Positions 23,701-34,444 of a stretch of DNA of 64,000 nt are shown here, one piece after another. The DNA lies in assembly GCA_030063045.1 (NCBI GenBank), contig JAQSEB010000138.1:1488001-1552000 (forward strand). Reading direction: 5' to 3'. A program made the position numbers and the translations under genes. Below the pieces are notes generated by a model, which was given only the letters and a program-made list of their open reading frames with translations, had not been told where the DNA came from and did no database searches. Within the stretch, counting starts at the first letter, position 1. Every line of letters starts with the position of its first letter. Source of the DNA: Pratylenchus scribneri (lineage: Eukaryota; Nematoda; Chromadorea; Rhabditida; Pratylenchidae).

Positions 23701-26700
23701 ATGCGAGTAACGGGTTGTTTTAATTTTTTTTTATTAATAATTACTATTTTATGTTAATATTTTTTAATCTAATTTTGGAATTAATAAATTATAAATCCCT
23801 TCCCGAATAAATAATTTTATTAAGGTGAATTATTAATATATGATTTTCGAAACCTATGCAAAACGCTGCCGGTACCAGAAATTGATCCACCAAATGTTTT
23901 CAAATCATTTGGAAACATTGTTGTTGGAAATGATTGCCAGAAGCAAGCAATCAAAATCATGATCAAATTTCGGGTGATTTTATTTTTTTTTATTTTAAGC
24001 AATAAAACTTCTTATCTCTCTTAAAATAATAATATTAAAGGAAAATTTTCATTTATAAATAAAAATTAAAAGGCACTCATTTCTGATAAGCATAGAATTC
24101 AATGCGGTCTGCTATATTTTCAAATTATAAATATTGCCTATAAACGAGAATTTAATTGGATGGAACAATGTTTATTATTCCGATTAATTGCCAGTAATAT
24201 ATTAATACAAATTGCACGAATATTTTCCAAACACGCCATCGCCAAATTCAATGGGTGTCTTCCAATCCCATTCAAAAATAAGAAGAATTTATGCGAAATT
24301 AAAGTTCCAAATGCAAGAAAAATCTATGAATTGCTCATTGCCGACATTGAGAAACACAACGAACTCAGACCCTTTCAAGTTTTTCATTATGATAAAAAAA
24401 AGATCCTGAAATTGGCATGCCAAATTGCCGAACATTTTGAAAATGTAAGAGGCTTTTGTCACCTAAATTTTTAATCAATCTATTCAGGAATATTTACACA
24501 AAAAATTGACCAAAAATATGGATTTAACTATTTTGCTTCCTATGGGCATCATATCCGAATATGAGAGAAAAATTTATAATTTACATGGCAATCATCTGGC
24601 AACATTACGCTCATATAAATCCTCAGAATTAGAGACAATGTGGATACCAGCTTATGTGTTTTTCACTATTTAAAGACTGAAATTGGAAGTTACAAACCTA
24701 TTAAAATTAAATCAATAAATTTGTATTCATTTTTTTTATCAATTATTCTGTTGAGTAAAAATTACCAGAAAATTTAATTTTTAATTTAATTTTTTTTTGT
24801 AATTTTTTTTTGTATATTATTATAAATTTAATGACATTTTTGGAAATTTAGATTTTATGAATGATATATTTATTTCCACATACAGATCCCAATATCGTAA
24901 AATGGAAATGGTAATTTTTTTAACTACTGAACAAAAATCACATTTTTATACTCATAAATTCTTTTCGCATTAATCAACCATTCAAAAAAAAATTTTTTAA
25001 ACCCTTAAAAATGAATAGAAAATAATAAGGATCAAAAATGATGAATAAATTCGGATAACACTTTTATTTTATTTTTTTGACTATTCCATAAAACGTCAGT
25101 TGTCATTATATTTTTGAGATTGAGATGCAAAATAAAAAAAATTCAAATTATAACCCAAAGCAATCTTCCCAAACATAAAAGCATTAATTATGGGAATTGT
25201 AAAAAATATTCAAATATTAGCCCATGGCAATTTTCCCAAGCAATCAAACCGTATGACAATGACAATAAAAAAGACCACATTAATGGATTGTTGCTGTAGG
25301 CAAATTTTTATTGCATATAGTTATAGTCTTCTAAATTAGGTCATTCATTAAATCCTCAACCGAATTATTTTGGACTCTCTTATTATTTACATTCATTCAC
25401 ATTGCAAAATTCAATTGCTCATTATTTTACACAATAAATTTTACATTCTTTGATTATCATTTTCTAACATTCGACATTTAAAAAAGAAAGTAAAATTTAC
25501 ATGCTAAAAATTTTTCAATTCAATTTTGTTTTTAATTGATTTTTGAAGCTGATTTTCGGCATTCAGCATTGCATTTTGTCTAATAAACAAAATTCACATT
25601 AAACTAATAAGGGCCTAAATTCGTACTTTTTTTGATTGCATATTTTTTTCTGAATTAAATTTAAGCCAAAATCCTAACAAAAAATTTAATTTTTTTGCAC
25701 GTGTAAATCTCTAGAAAAATTCAAAAATACCAATCGCAACTAATTAAGCCATTGGATATATTCAACTGCAATTAAATATTTATTGATGGGCAACGTAAAT
25801 TCAATTCCAATTGAAATTTGGTTCGACATTTGTGAATTTGTAAAATTATATGAGACCCCCAATCTTTTCTTGGCCAATTGCAATTCACTCACAATTTGTG
25901 AGGAATTTTTCTTTTCTGGCAATATTGAGAAGAAGCGCAGAAATGTTCGAGGAATATCGATGACTCAATCGGAGGAAGGTAAAAAAATGAATTAATCAAA
26001 TTCCAAAAAAATAAATTTTTAACAACTATTAAATTTAATAAAAATTTATTTTCAAATATTTTTTTAATTTTTAGGTACATTGGAAATAAAAATATTACGC
26101 GATGGAAAATTTGTCTCCATCCCAATGCCCGAAATTGATCCACCCAATGTTTTCAATTCATTTGGAAATATTAATGTTGGAAAAAATTGTCATAAGCAAG
26201 CAATGCAATTTCTACTAAAATTTCAGGTAATTAATAAAAAAAAATTTTATTTAAACTTTATAATTAAAAAGGCACTTTTTATCAATGGACATTACATTAA
26301 ATGTAACCGACAATTTTTCATGAATATTGAAATTAATGCTCTGCGCGAAATATTTTTGAATTGGATGGAACAAAATGGATTAATACTTCGATTCGATGTT
26401 AATAAAAAATTCACCCAAATTGCCCGAATACTCGCTGAACCCGTATTGACCAAATTTAATGGCTTCCTCTCTATGCTATTCATCAATAAGAAAAAATTAT
26501 GCGAACCAGAGGGTCAACAAAAGGATGCTAAATTAATTTACGAATGGCTCAGTGGCGGCGGCATTGGAAAGTACAGACGACTTAATGTTTATCATTACGA
26601 TGACAAAAAGGCACTGGAATTGGCATGCCAAATTGTCAAACTCTTTGAAGCGGTAGAAGGAATTTAGGAAATTTATTAAATTTTGATGGATGAAAAAATT

Positions 26701-29700
26701 AGGTATTTATTATGTATCAGTGGGATTGGATCGAAGTTTGATTATTTTCGTTTCAATCCGAAATTTTGGCCATTTTTGCACCTAAATTATCATTTTGTTT
26801 TTCGAAAATTATTAATCATTCGAAATTATAAATTTCGTTTTTCGAAAATATTGTAAGAAAAAATCAAAAAAAATCACAAAAAATTATTAGGGTAATTTCA
26901 GAAGAATTTTTTTATTGATTTTCCTAATTTTGTTAAGCAATGCCAATTATGTATAGGTCTAAATTTTCTTATCACGATGACCAAATATATGATTGAAATA
27001 AAGCCGCCATATTAGTGTTTATGCTATAGAAACTTACATACCGTAAATGCTCTATTAATTTCCCACTCTAATAATTCCCCACTCCCGACTTTGAGAGAGC
27101 CCATAGCTTCTGTTAGAGTGAACTTTAGATAAAAAATTTTAGTACATTTTCTTAGTTCCCAAGAGCTCTACAAAATCCGCAATAATTTGTTCAAAAATGT
27201 CTAAAAATTACGGAATAGACCCCAAATTTTCCATTTTTTGAAGGATGGGAAAATAATTCCAATGGGGAATTAAAAGAGCATATATATGGCATCTTTAAAA
27301 ATAAGGTGCGAGATAAAATTTTCTCCAAATTCGAAAATAGTTAATGTTGATCAGCCTATATCTTTTTTCTTTAAAAAATGCCATCTTAATTCAAATCAAT
27401 TTTATTCATGTTGACATTATTCACTTTCACTCATTCAGGAGCATTCTGATAAGAAAATGGCCGAAAAAATGCATATAATTATTCATTTTCCTATGGACAC
27501 CAAAATTGAAATCGTAAAATATGAGCAGAAAATTTGCAATTCCTATGGTGATCAATTGGCAATATTACGCTCAATTTCCGTTGAAGATGATAAACCGTTA
27601 GGGGCCTATTTGTTCTTCACTAAACAATTAGAAGAATTATTTCCAGTTAATAAAGCATTTAAGATGCAGACAATGAAATTTATCCATTTTAAATAAATTT
27701 GAAAAATGCACTGTAATTCATGTTTCTTCTTATGAACTATTGTTTTGAATAAAATTGGAGAGTAACATAAATTATATAATCCTTTAATCTAATTTTTTAA
27801 AATTTTATTAAATTTTAATTAAAATATTTATAAAAGAAACTCAGAGCCTTTAAACTTCTTCCTGAATACAGATGGAATGCTATCTCATCTTTATTATTGC
27901 GTCAAAAAACCATTTTATAATACATATCATATAGGTAATTTTCGCATCAAGTAAACCAACCATTCATATGGCGAACATTTAGCCAACAACCACATTGTGG
28001 ATGCCACACCAATGTAGGCAACGCCAAGGGCAATCCAAACGGACAATGACAATGGTTCCTAATGCGATAATAAATTACTTAAATGGACTAGAATTAATTT
28101 TCGAACCATGAATGTGAACAAATTTGCGCCGGCATTTCGTTCGGCGCTTCCCTCATCCGCCATCACACTTCGTCGCATCAAAATTGCAATGCCCAAATGC
28201 ATGAAGGGCAACGTGAAATCTGAATAAAAATTTAAAAAATTTTAAATAAATTTATTATTTAATTTTAAGGAAAAATTTCATAGGATTTCATTAGTTTTTT
28301 AAAAATATATTTAAAGCCCATACCAACAACCGAGACTCGGCTATAGGTGATTGTGACAGCCGACACCGACACATCTGCCTCATGTCTTTGCAATACCCCA
28401 ATTATGCCATTCCAACGACCATTCTCATCCTTAATAAAATATGAAACATTTTCTCATCAATTTTTTGAATTAAATGGTTCATGGATCGATGAAATTAAAA
28501 GATTGACTATTAATTTTAAGAATTTTGAAACAAATTTTCCGCCTTCATATCAATTAGCTGGTTAATTAATTTTTTTGTTACAATGTAATTTTGATATACA
28601 TAATATAGAAAGAATTGTATGATTTGAATATTATAATGAAATAATTTTAAACATTAATAAATAAATAAAAAATCTGTAATTTCTTTGATTTTTTACTTAC
28701 ATTTTTCTATCAATTAATTTTGAACAAGCATTTTTATATCAAGATGGATATGGATAAGAGGGGGTAGAGAAAGAGAATTATGTTAAAAATTGTAAACTTT
28801 ATCTGAAAATATATCAATATTTTTAACAATAGCTTAGCGTTGAAGCAAATTTTGTTCAAAATATCAAGAAGTCGATTTATTAGCCATAAATTATAATAAT
28901 AAATGCATTTTATTGATTTATATTAATTAGTATCTAGCTCTACCTCAACCCCGTAGGCACCATCGTCCACTTCCACAATTTCATAGGTGAAATTCAATAA
29001 TTTGGCCATTTCCTTCAGCAAATCAATGCAAAATCCCTCATATAATTGTCCATCGTCCTCCTCGTCCCCATAACGATTTGCTGTTGGCCATCCTCTTTGT
29101 TGGAGTGTATCAAATTTGGTGGCAGACTGTTGGGCTGATCCAATTACTGTAGGGGTATCGGAAGAGGGTGAGGACGATGTTTTCGGTGGTAACATTTTGC
29201 GCATTACGAATGGTTCTTCCTGATTTATTTTTATTTATTATTTATGTCTTATTAATTTTTTATTCTAAAATTGTTTGTAAAACTTTAATTTTGGTGTGAA
29301 TGATCTAATTACAATATCATTATTTTAAAAAAATCTTAAATGGGAATTATTGGAGAGAAAAAAAATTTTATGAAAATTATTTTTCATCCCACATCGAGAA
29401 GAGGGAATTATTAGAAATGGAATTTAATAGTGTATTTACTATTTACTTTATATGCATTTCCGTAAATTTATATGTTTTGTAAAAAACATTAATTTTTGAT
29501 ATTTTTTAATTAAATTTTTGATTATATTTTAAATTTTATTTGGTAGAAAATAAATTCATAGGCAATTTCAATTTCAAACTCAGATAAGATCCTTTTTGGA
29601 AATTCAAATGTTGAAAACATATTTATAAAAATTCTTACCAAATAGACAACAACGCGCAATTTTTCGCCTCTCAAATCAGGGATGCCCCGTTCCGTCATAC

Positions 29701-32700
29701 GAAAACGCCATTTGTTCTTTTCGTCGTAGTTTTCATCAAATGTCCATCGCCGAGTTTTGTCATTCCATTCTCCAATCTTGAAATAGAAATTATTAAATTC
29801 AATTTATGATAATTTTTAAATAAATTCATGCCAGAAATTGCTTAATGCTATTCTATATTATGCCACAACCTCTGTGAAGCTGCCATTCGGCATTCGAGTG
29901 ATGCCCATCAATTCACGTCCAATCCTCTCGTCTTTGCTAAGTTCCACTCTTTTCAACTGTTCCCGCAATAGCATTCCATCCGCCCATTGGTCACCGGCAT
30001 CGCAAAGTAATTGTTGAGGTTGCGGTTCGAGTTGACGACGATGACGAAGGCTGGAAATGACGGCACCAACAGTGGCCACCGCCTCCAAAGCGAGGCCTAG
30101 ATCGAGCTATAAATTGTGAATTTATTACATTTTATCAAAATTTATTTTTTGGATTAAATTTGTCGAAATCTGTGATTTTGACAATTGTGCTGGCGGATTT
30201 TATTAAACTTATGAAAGAAAGAAATCAATTTAAAAATTATTTTCATCTTATCCATTCCTTATCTGTTAAGAACTTTTTAGTTTATTTATCGGTTATCTAA
30301 TAGCAGATTTTTTTCAACAGGCGGAAAATATATTTTCGCCAGCAGGCGGAATTAAGATGTGTTTCGTCAGGCGGAATTTTAATGTGTTTTCGCCAGGCGG
30401 AATTAACATGTGTTTCGTCAGGCGGAATTTTAATGTATTTTCGCCTGGAGGAATTAAAATGTGTTTTCGCCAGGCGGAATTAAAATGTGTTTTCTCCAGG
30501 CGGAATTAAAATGTGTTTTCGCCAGACGGAATTAAAATGTGTTTTGCCAGGCGGAATTGAAATGTGTTTTCGCCAGGCGGAATTAAAATGTGTTTTCGCC
30601 AGGCGGAATTAAAATGTGTTTTCGCCAGACGGAATTAAAATGTGTTTTCATCAGACGGAATTAAAATGTGTTTTGCCAGGCGGAATTGAAATGTGTTTTC
30701 GCCAGGCGGAATTAAATTTTGTTTTGCAAACAATTTTGTTATTAATTTATATATTTTCAGAAAAAAGGGGTGAAATATGTTGAAGTGAAATACTAAAATC
30801 TGCTGCTTATTGATAATGGTTATATACCGAACATTTTGAGGTATAAATTATTTGATTTGCTCAATTAACAAGAAAGTTATATGGTTAAAAACCAAATTCT
30901 CCTCCCCAAATTATGCCTTTTTTTTATTTGGATTTTGGCTGGAGAAGAATAATAGAAAAGAAAGCAAAGAAGTAACACAACATGAGCTCTTGTGGCGCAA
31001 TGGTTAGCGCGTTTGGCTGTTAACCAAAAGGTTGTTGGTTCGAGTCCAACCAGGAGCGGTTAATTTTTTTCGGTTTTTTAAAATGTCAAATAGCGTAAAA
31101 TTTTATAATTTAAGAATTAAAAACCTGATTTTAATTTTTTTATATCAAATTAAAAAGTAAGCGAATAGGTATCCGATGAAATTATATTTATTTTGATTAT
31201 TTAGGAAAGAATTAGTAGAGATATACTCAAAAAATATATTAAAAATTTGTTAATTCTTGATTAAAGCAATTTTAAACGATTTTTGAACACACAATTTTGT
31301 ATCGGTATTACATAAAAAATTATATTGTAAAATATTTTTTTATAACATCAGAGAATATAATTGTATTTTTTGTTAAAACTAATTTAATTTGCTTCAAAAT
31401 AATAAATAATTATCAGAAAAATATCCATTTTTGAATGTAAAAAATTTTTCATGGACAAAAAATTATTTCTATGTTTTTCATACAAATTTACCTTAATCAG
31501 AGGTTGGTGCCGTACAAATTGGAAGCCAGTAATATTGCAGTGATATTCTGAGCCTAGGAAATCCTCCAAAAGGCGGAGATCCTTGAAAATTTGTATATTT
31601 ATATATTTTATTTTTTTTCGGAAAACCATATTTGCGACTAAATATGAATGTCTGGTTTCGGTCATGTTCAATCGAGAGGCTTGTGCCAACACCGAATGTA
31701 CAGTGCCCAAATCATTGGTGTAGACAATCGGAAAAAAATGTAAATATTGTCAATTTAACAATAAAAGATTCAAAATTCAGAAAATTACAAAACAACAAAA
31801 TTAATATATTTTTTAAAAATAATTAAAAAATACGAAAAAGATCAGGAAATTTCAATTTTTAGTTTCCGCACAATTTAATTAAATTATTTTTATTTTATTC
31901 GTTATTTATTTAATTTTTGAATTATTATATTAATTTAAAAAAAATTATTTTTAATATTTATCTCCCTTCAAAAAATAATAATTAAAATTACAATATTTGT
32001 TTGCCTTAATCGCTCTCGAACATGCTTCAAAAAGAGAGCATAACGATTTGGGTCTGGATCGGTTGGAAGTTGAAGGAGACGGAATGAAACACGCGAGCCA
32101 CTGGAGGAACGCCATAGGGTAAAAAGTGGAAGAAGTTCGGACAAATCTGTGAAGAAATTTTTAAAATTTATTTTTAATATTCATTTTATAAGATAACTTA
32201 ATTAATTAAAAACATAATAAAATTAAAGTCAAAATTTTTTCTTATATAATTTAACATAATTTGGACAAAATTAAGAAAATATTTTTAATTTTTAAGAAAA
32301 TTAATATGAAATATTTTTGACCATTTGGATGTTTGTAGAGGAGAATGAATGAACTCCACATCATTCGAAGTACCAGTTGGACCAATGCTCGACTCATGAA
32401 TCCATCCGAAGGGCCAATTTGATGGACAAATTGATTTCCTATTCAAAAATTAGCAAAATAAAAAATCAATAAAAAAACGTGCCTTCAATTGATGTCGGCA
32501 TTCGATCGACCAAACATGGAATTCGAAAACGTTTGCACCTAAAAATTAATAAATATTTTGTTAGTCAAAATAACGTTAATATAAAAATATTTTATTTATA
32601 CCAAAAATAATTTAATAATATCAAAATTTTAAAATTAATTTTCATATAACCTCCTTTAATTACCCATGGGGAATTATTTTTCAACTTCTTAAAAATTTGG

Positions 32701-33836
32701 TAAATTGAAGGACTAACTCCTTAATTTGTGGACATTTTTGTACAAAATTTTAGCGGATTTTGTCGTTTTAGGGAACTAAGAAAACGCAATAAAATTTTTT
32801 TTAATTTCGTTCTGCCAAGGGCTATTGTTCCTCAAAATCGAAGTTGGGGGAATTAAGAAAGGTTTTTACGGTAATTTTATTTCCATAAAATTAGTCACAA
32901 ACATGCTCAATGCCATTCGAAATTCAGAAATTTGCCCATTATATGGGCCAATGCCTTCCCCGAATGGCACATACAATGCCACCAAATTGTGTTGAATAAT
33001 ATCACAAAAACGAATGTCCAAACTATGAAAAAAAATAACAAAATCATAAAAATTATTTCCTCAAAGAATTTTTTTACTTTGTATCAAAATCCGTTGGATT
33101 AATTAAATTGAATACAAATCCATGGGAGACAGTATTTTTGGCATTCCATTCATCGATTGCATGTCTTTAATTGTAAGAAAATAAATAAAAATTGGAATAT
33201 TTTTAAAAATAACTTTAAATTTCGCCATTGTTGAGTGCCGGTGCCATAAAGTGTACCTAAAAATATTAATATATTTGCATTAATCAAGGTTTTATTTCGA
33301 ATTAAAAAGATAGCTTTTCAGCAATTGGCATTTTAATTAAAATAAAAAAGTAATAAAATGCCAATATCCATCAATTTTTTGGAACCAATCTTGTCCAAAC
33401 TTCACAGAAATCATTTGGCTTTTCCTGATGTAACAATAGAGTTGCTCAATGTATATTTTACAAAGGTGTTTTAAAACTGGTTTTCAATTTCCAAAAATGT
33501 TCCTTTTCGGTTTTTGGATTCAACTATTTTCGGTTTTAAAAAGCAAAAAAATCCCAATTTTAATTTTAAATTGATCGATTTTCCAAACTGAAATCCACTT
33601 TGAATAAACCTATTTATTAGGGCCTCAAAAAGTGATGCTCTCCATTCATTTTTATTAACTTCGGGTAAGCTTTTCCAAATTTATGACCCTGTCGGAATCT
33701 TCGGAACTTCTCCCCTGCACTGACCAATGTTAAAATGAGTGGCCAATGAATGCATTGCTTCGCCGTAAAAATTTGAGGAAATGGAAAGAATTAAAAAAGA
33801 GGTAATGGCAATATTTATAAATAAATTCATTTTCAT
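13730..33836 (-). CDS. Kainate-type ionotropic glutamate receptor, 29 exons
   Basis: The exons, listed from the start, are 33836-33725, 33256-33214, 33164-33078, 33022-32903, 32538-32483, 32438-32322, 32146-31992, 31728-31627, 31581-31492, 30106-29870, 29776-29639, 29219-28944, 28429-28324, 28219-28107, 28058-27961, 19091-18780, 18093-18032, 17988-17962, 17917-17879, 17831-17765, 17504-17385, 16933-16828, 16780-16699, 16277-16191, 16143-16103, 15977-15685, 15108-14813, 14365-14204 and 13986-13730. They close in frame to about 1266 aa. The order is signal peptide, amino-terminal domain (to about 400), S1 ([33 protein letters not shown]), M1 (about 590-612), pore [15 protein letters not shown] with Gln at the Q/R site, M3 [17 protein letters not shown]2 ([39 protein letters not shown]), KWWK, M4 (about 918-931) and a long tail. 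The ligand Arg and Glu are present. The M1-pore linker (about 70 aa) and cytoplasmic tail (about 335 aa) are unusually long. One intron has a GC donor (32482) and one exon (31728) lacks an AG acceptor. Confidence 0.95.
18470..18544 (-). pseudogene. Degenerate tRNA-like sequence (Leu/Ser type)
   Basis: The reverse strand has clear tRNA landmarks: 5' GCTGATG pairing with 3' CCTCAGC except for one mismatch, box A TGGCCGAGTGGTCAAGGC, and box B with T arm GTGGGTTCGAGTCCCGC. Between them are only 25 nt. A CTCC/GGAG hairpin resembles the long variable arm of class II tRNAs, leaving about 9 nt where a 17-nt anticodon arm should be. No anticodon can be assigned. It is probably a tRNA pseudogene, though nematodes also have odd V-arm tRNAs. 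It lies in the receptor intron before M3. Confidence 0.5.
19916..21676 (+). CDS. F-box-like family protein, copy A
   Basis: Six exons (19916-20013, 20067-20099, 20143-20321, 20483-20622, 20970-21347, 21410-21676) close to 364 aa. A short hydrophobic start ([13 protein letters not shown]) precedes an F-box-like helical segment, [14 protein letters not shown] then EAPNLFLVN and ICQEYFFSG. Family blocks follow: [63 protein letters not shown]. If the F-box call is right, the protein recruits substrates to an SCF ubiquitin ligase; the later blocks would be the substrate-binding part. I do not recognise them as a named domain. It is nested in the glutamate receptor intron. A TAA/AAT microsatellite lies in its intron 4. 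Confidence 0.8.
20748..20801. repeat. AAT trinucleotide microsatellite
   Basis: About 16 uninterrupted AAT units lie inside intron 4 of F-box-like copy A. Length variation between individuals is likely. Confidence 0.9.
22892..24673 (+). CDS. F-box-like family protein, copy B
   Basis: Six exons (22892-23067, 23113-23145, 23195-23370, 23825-23973, 24073-24444, 24488-24673) close to 363 aa with the same intron positions as copy A. The F-box-like part [14 protein letters not shown] and [16 protein letters not shown] is nearly identical to copy A. The later part has drifted: the LCEPEGQQ block is LCEIKVPN, and the C-terminus is about 30 aa shorter, ending after AYVFFTI. The first exon adds a longer hydrophobic stretch ([20 protein letters not shown]) that could act as a membrane anchor. 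No frameshift is seen, so it may still be made, but the conserved central block is under weaker constraint. Confidence 0.75.
25786..27696 (+). CDS. F-box-like family protein, copy C
   Basis: Four exons (25786-25978, 26075-26226, 26272-26652, 27439-27696) close to 327 aa. It lacks the two small N-terminal exons of copies A and B and starts almost at the F-box-like segment ([20 protein letters not shown]). The conserved blocks [28 protein letters not shown] and [19 protein letters not shown] are intact. Its last intron is enlarged to 786 bp by an inserted MITE (27035-27300). It is nearest to the M1 exon of the host receptor and convergent with it. The role is inferred from the F-box-like N-terminus only. 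Confidence 0.78.
27035..27300. repeat. MITE-like element with GCTCTTTTAATTCCCC ends
   Basis: Left end ACCGTAAATGCTCTATTAATTTCCCA and right end TGGGGAATTAAAAGAGCAT form terminal inverted repeats around about 220 bp. An inverted relative occupies 32645-32880, and partial ends lie near 9290-9365. It is inserted in the last intron of F-box-like copy C. Confidence 0.65.
30290..30825. repeat. 26-bp minisatellite inside an inverted-end element
   Basis: About 15 units of GGCGGAATTAAAATGTGTTT plus TCGCCA run from about 30318 to 30726, with single-base variants (TTCGTC, TTTGCC, AGACGG). Each junction reads TTCGCCAGGCGGAA, a near-perfect palindrome. Outside the array, AATAGCAGATTTT on the left and AAAATCTGCTGCTTATT on the right are inverted copies, so the array seems carried by a small element. 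Similar ends (GCAGATTTTC, GAAAATCTGC) occur at 60594-61094. It lies in the receptor intron that also holds tRNA-Asn. Confidence 0.8.
30986..31058 (+). tRNA. tRNA-Asn (anticodon GTT)
   Basis: All four arms form. The acceptor GCTCTTG pairs with CAGGAGC (one G-U). The D stem is GCGC/GCGC. The anticodon stem TTTGG/CCAAA has loop CTGTTAA, anticodon GTT. The T arm is GTTGG-TTCGAGT-CCAAC. A T-run follows at 31064, the usual RNA polymerase III stop. It lies in a glutamate receptor intron on the opposite strand. Confidence 0.96.
32645..32880. repeat. MITE-like element, inverted relative of 27035-27300
   Basis: Read on the minus strand it starts ACCGTAAAAACC, passes CTTAATTCCCCC and TTTTCTTAGTTCCC, and ends CCCCATGGGTAATTAAAGGA, matching the copy at 27035-27300 along its length. 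It sits in intron 4 of the glutamate receptor. Confidence 0.65.
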
Positions 33837-34444
33837 TCCTACAATATTTTTTATTATGTTTCTTTGGTTCACAAAAAAAATCAGCTGTGAATAGGAATAG
33901 GAAATAAAATGTGCCACAAATTATTTGAATATATTTGATTTACTTCCGCATTAAAATGCAAGTAAAAATTTGTTTATATTGATTCTCTCATCGCTCTTCA
34001 AAACAATCTCACTATTGGCTATTTTCATGCTTTATTTAAGATTTGCTTTGATGTGCTGAAAATTTGCCGCGCTCTTCTGCATAAATTCCCATTCCCTTAA
34101 CATTTCCTCAGGGGAATTGCCAAGCCCCCTTAATAGGCCGATTTCCCTTCCATGCCTCTATCTAATTTGTGATGAAAATGAAAAGGAATAGCGAAAATCA
34201 GATTATCGGAATGGACTGTGGCTTAAAAAGGACGGCGATTCTTGAAAGCAAAAATGTATATAAAAATGGATTTAATGTTGTTTGAAGGGAACTGTTTTTT
34301 ATTCAAATGGATGAAATGTAATAAAATATTATAAAATATGGAAAAAGAATATTAAGAAATTAATTTTATTTAGTCGAACAAATAAATGAAAATGCAGAAG
34401 AGAAAAATATACTTCAATTTCAATGATTTTATTCCCATAACATA
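33837..34444. other. Receptor promoter side and spacer
   Basis: No coding sequence is supported. The left part is upstream of the glutamate receptor start codon at 33836; the right part follows the stop of the SPRY gene at 34445. I cannot identify a specific regulatory site. Confidence 0.5.

Larger units (their letters stand above)
19330..27700. repeat. Three tandem ~2.9-kb gene-bearing units
   Basis: Each unit starts with a similar upstream stretch (TTAGCTCAAGGCAATTTTCC near 19350, TTAGCCAATGGCAATATTCC near 22280, TTAGCCCATGGCAATTTTCC near 25220), spaced 2.93-2.94 kb, followed by one member of the same F-box-like family. The array lies wholly within one glutamate receptor intron (19092-27960) and is read on the opposite strand. 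Confidence 0.8.

Noticed and set aside
32860..32885. MITE end supplying the splice donor of receptor exon 4 (CC|GTAAAA)
   Set aside because: The phase fits, but it would add 11 residues to a conserved stretch. The earlier donor AT|GTTTGT at 32903/32902 has the same phase and gives the expected length.
33681..33724. A 50-aa secreted peptide ending [10 protein letters not shown]
   Set aside because: The signal-peptide exon has a good donor at 33725/33724 in the phase of the next receptor exon; the extra residues are intron read-through.
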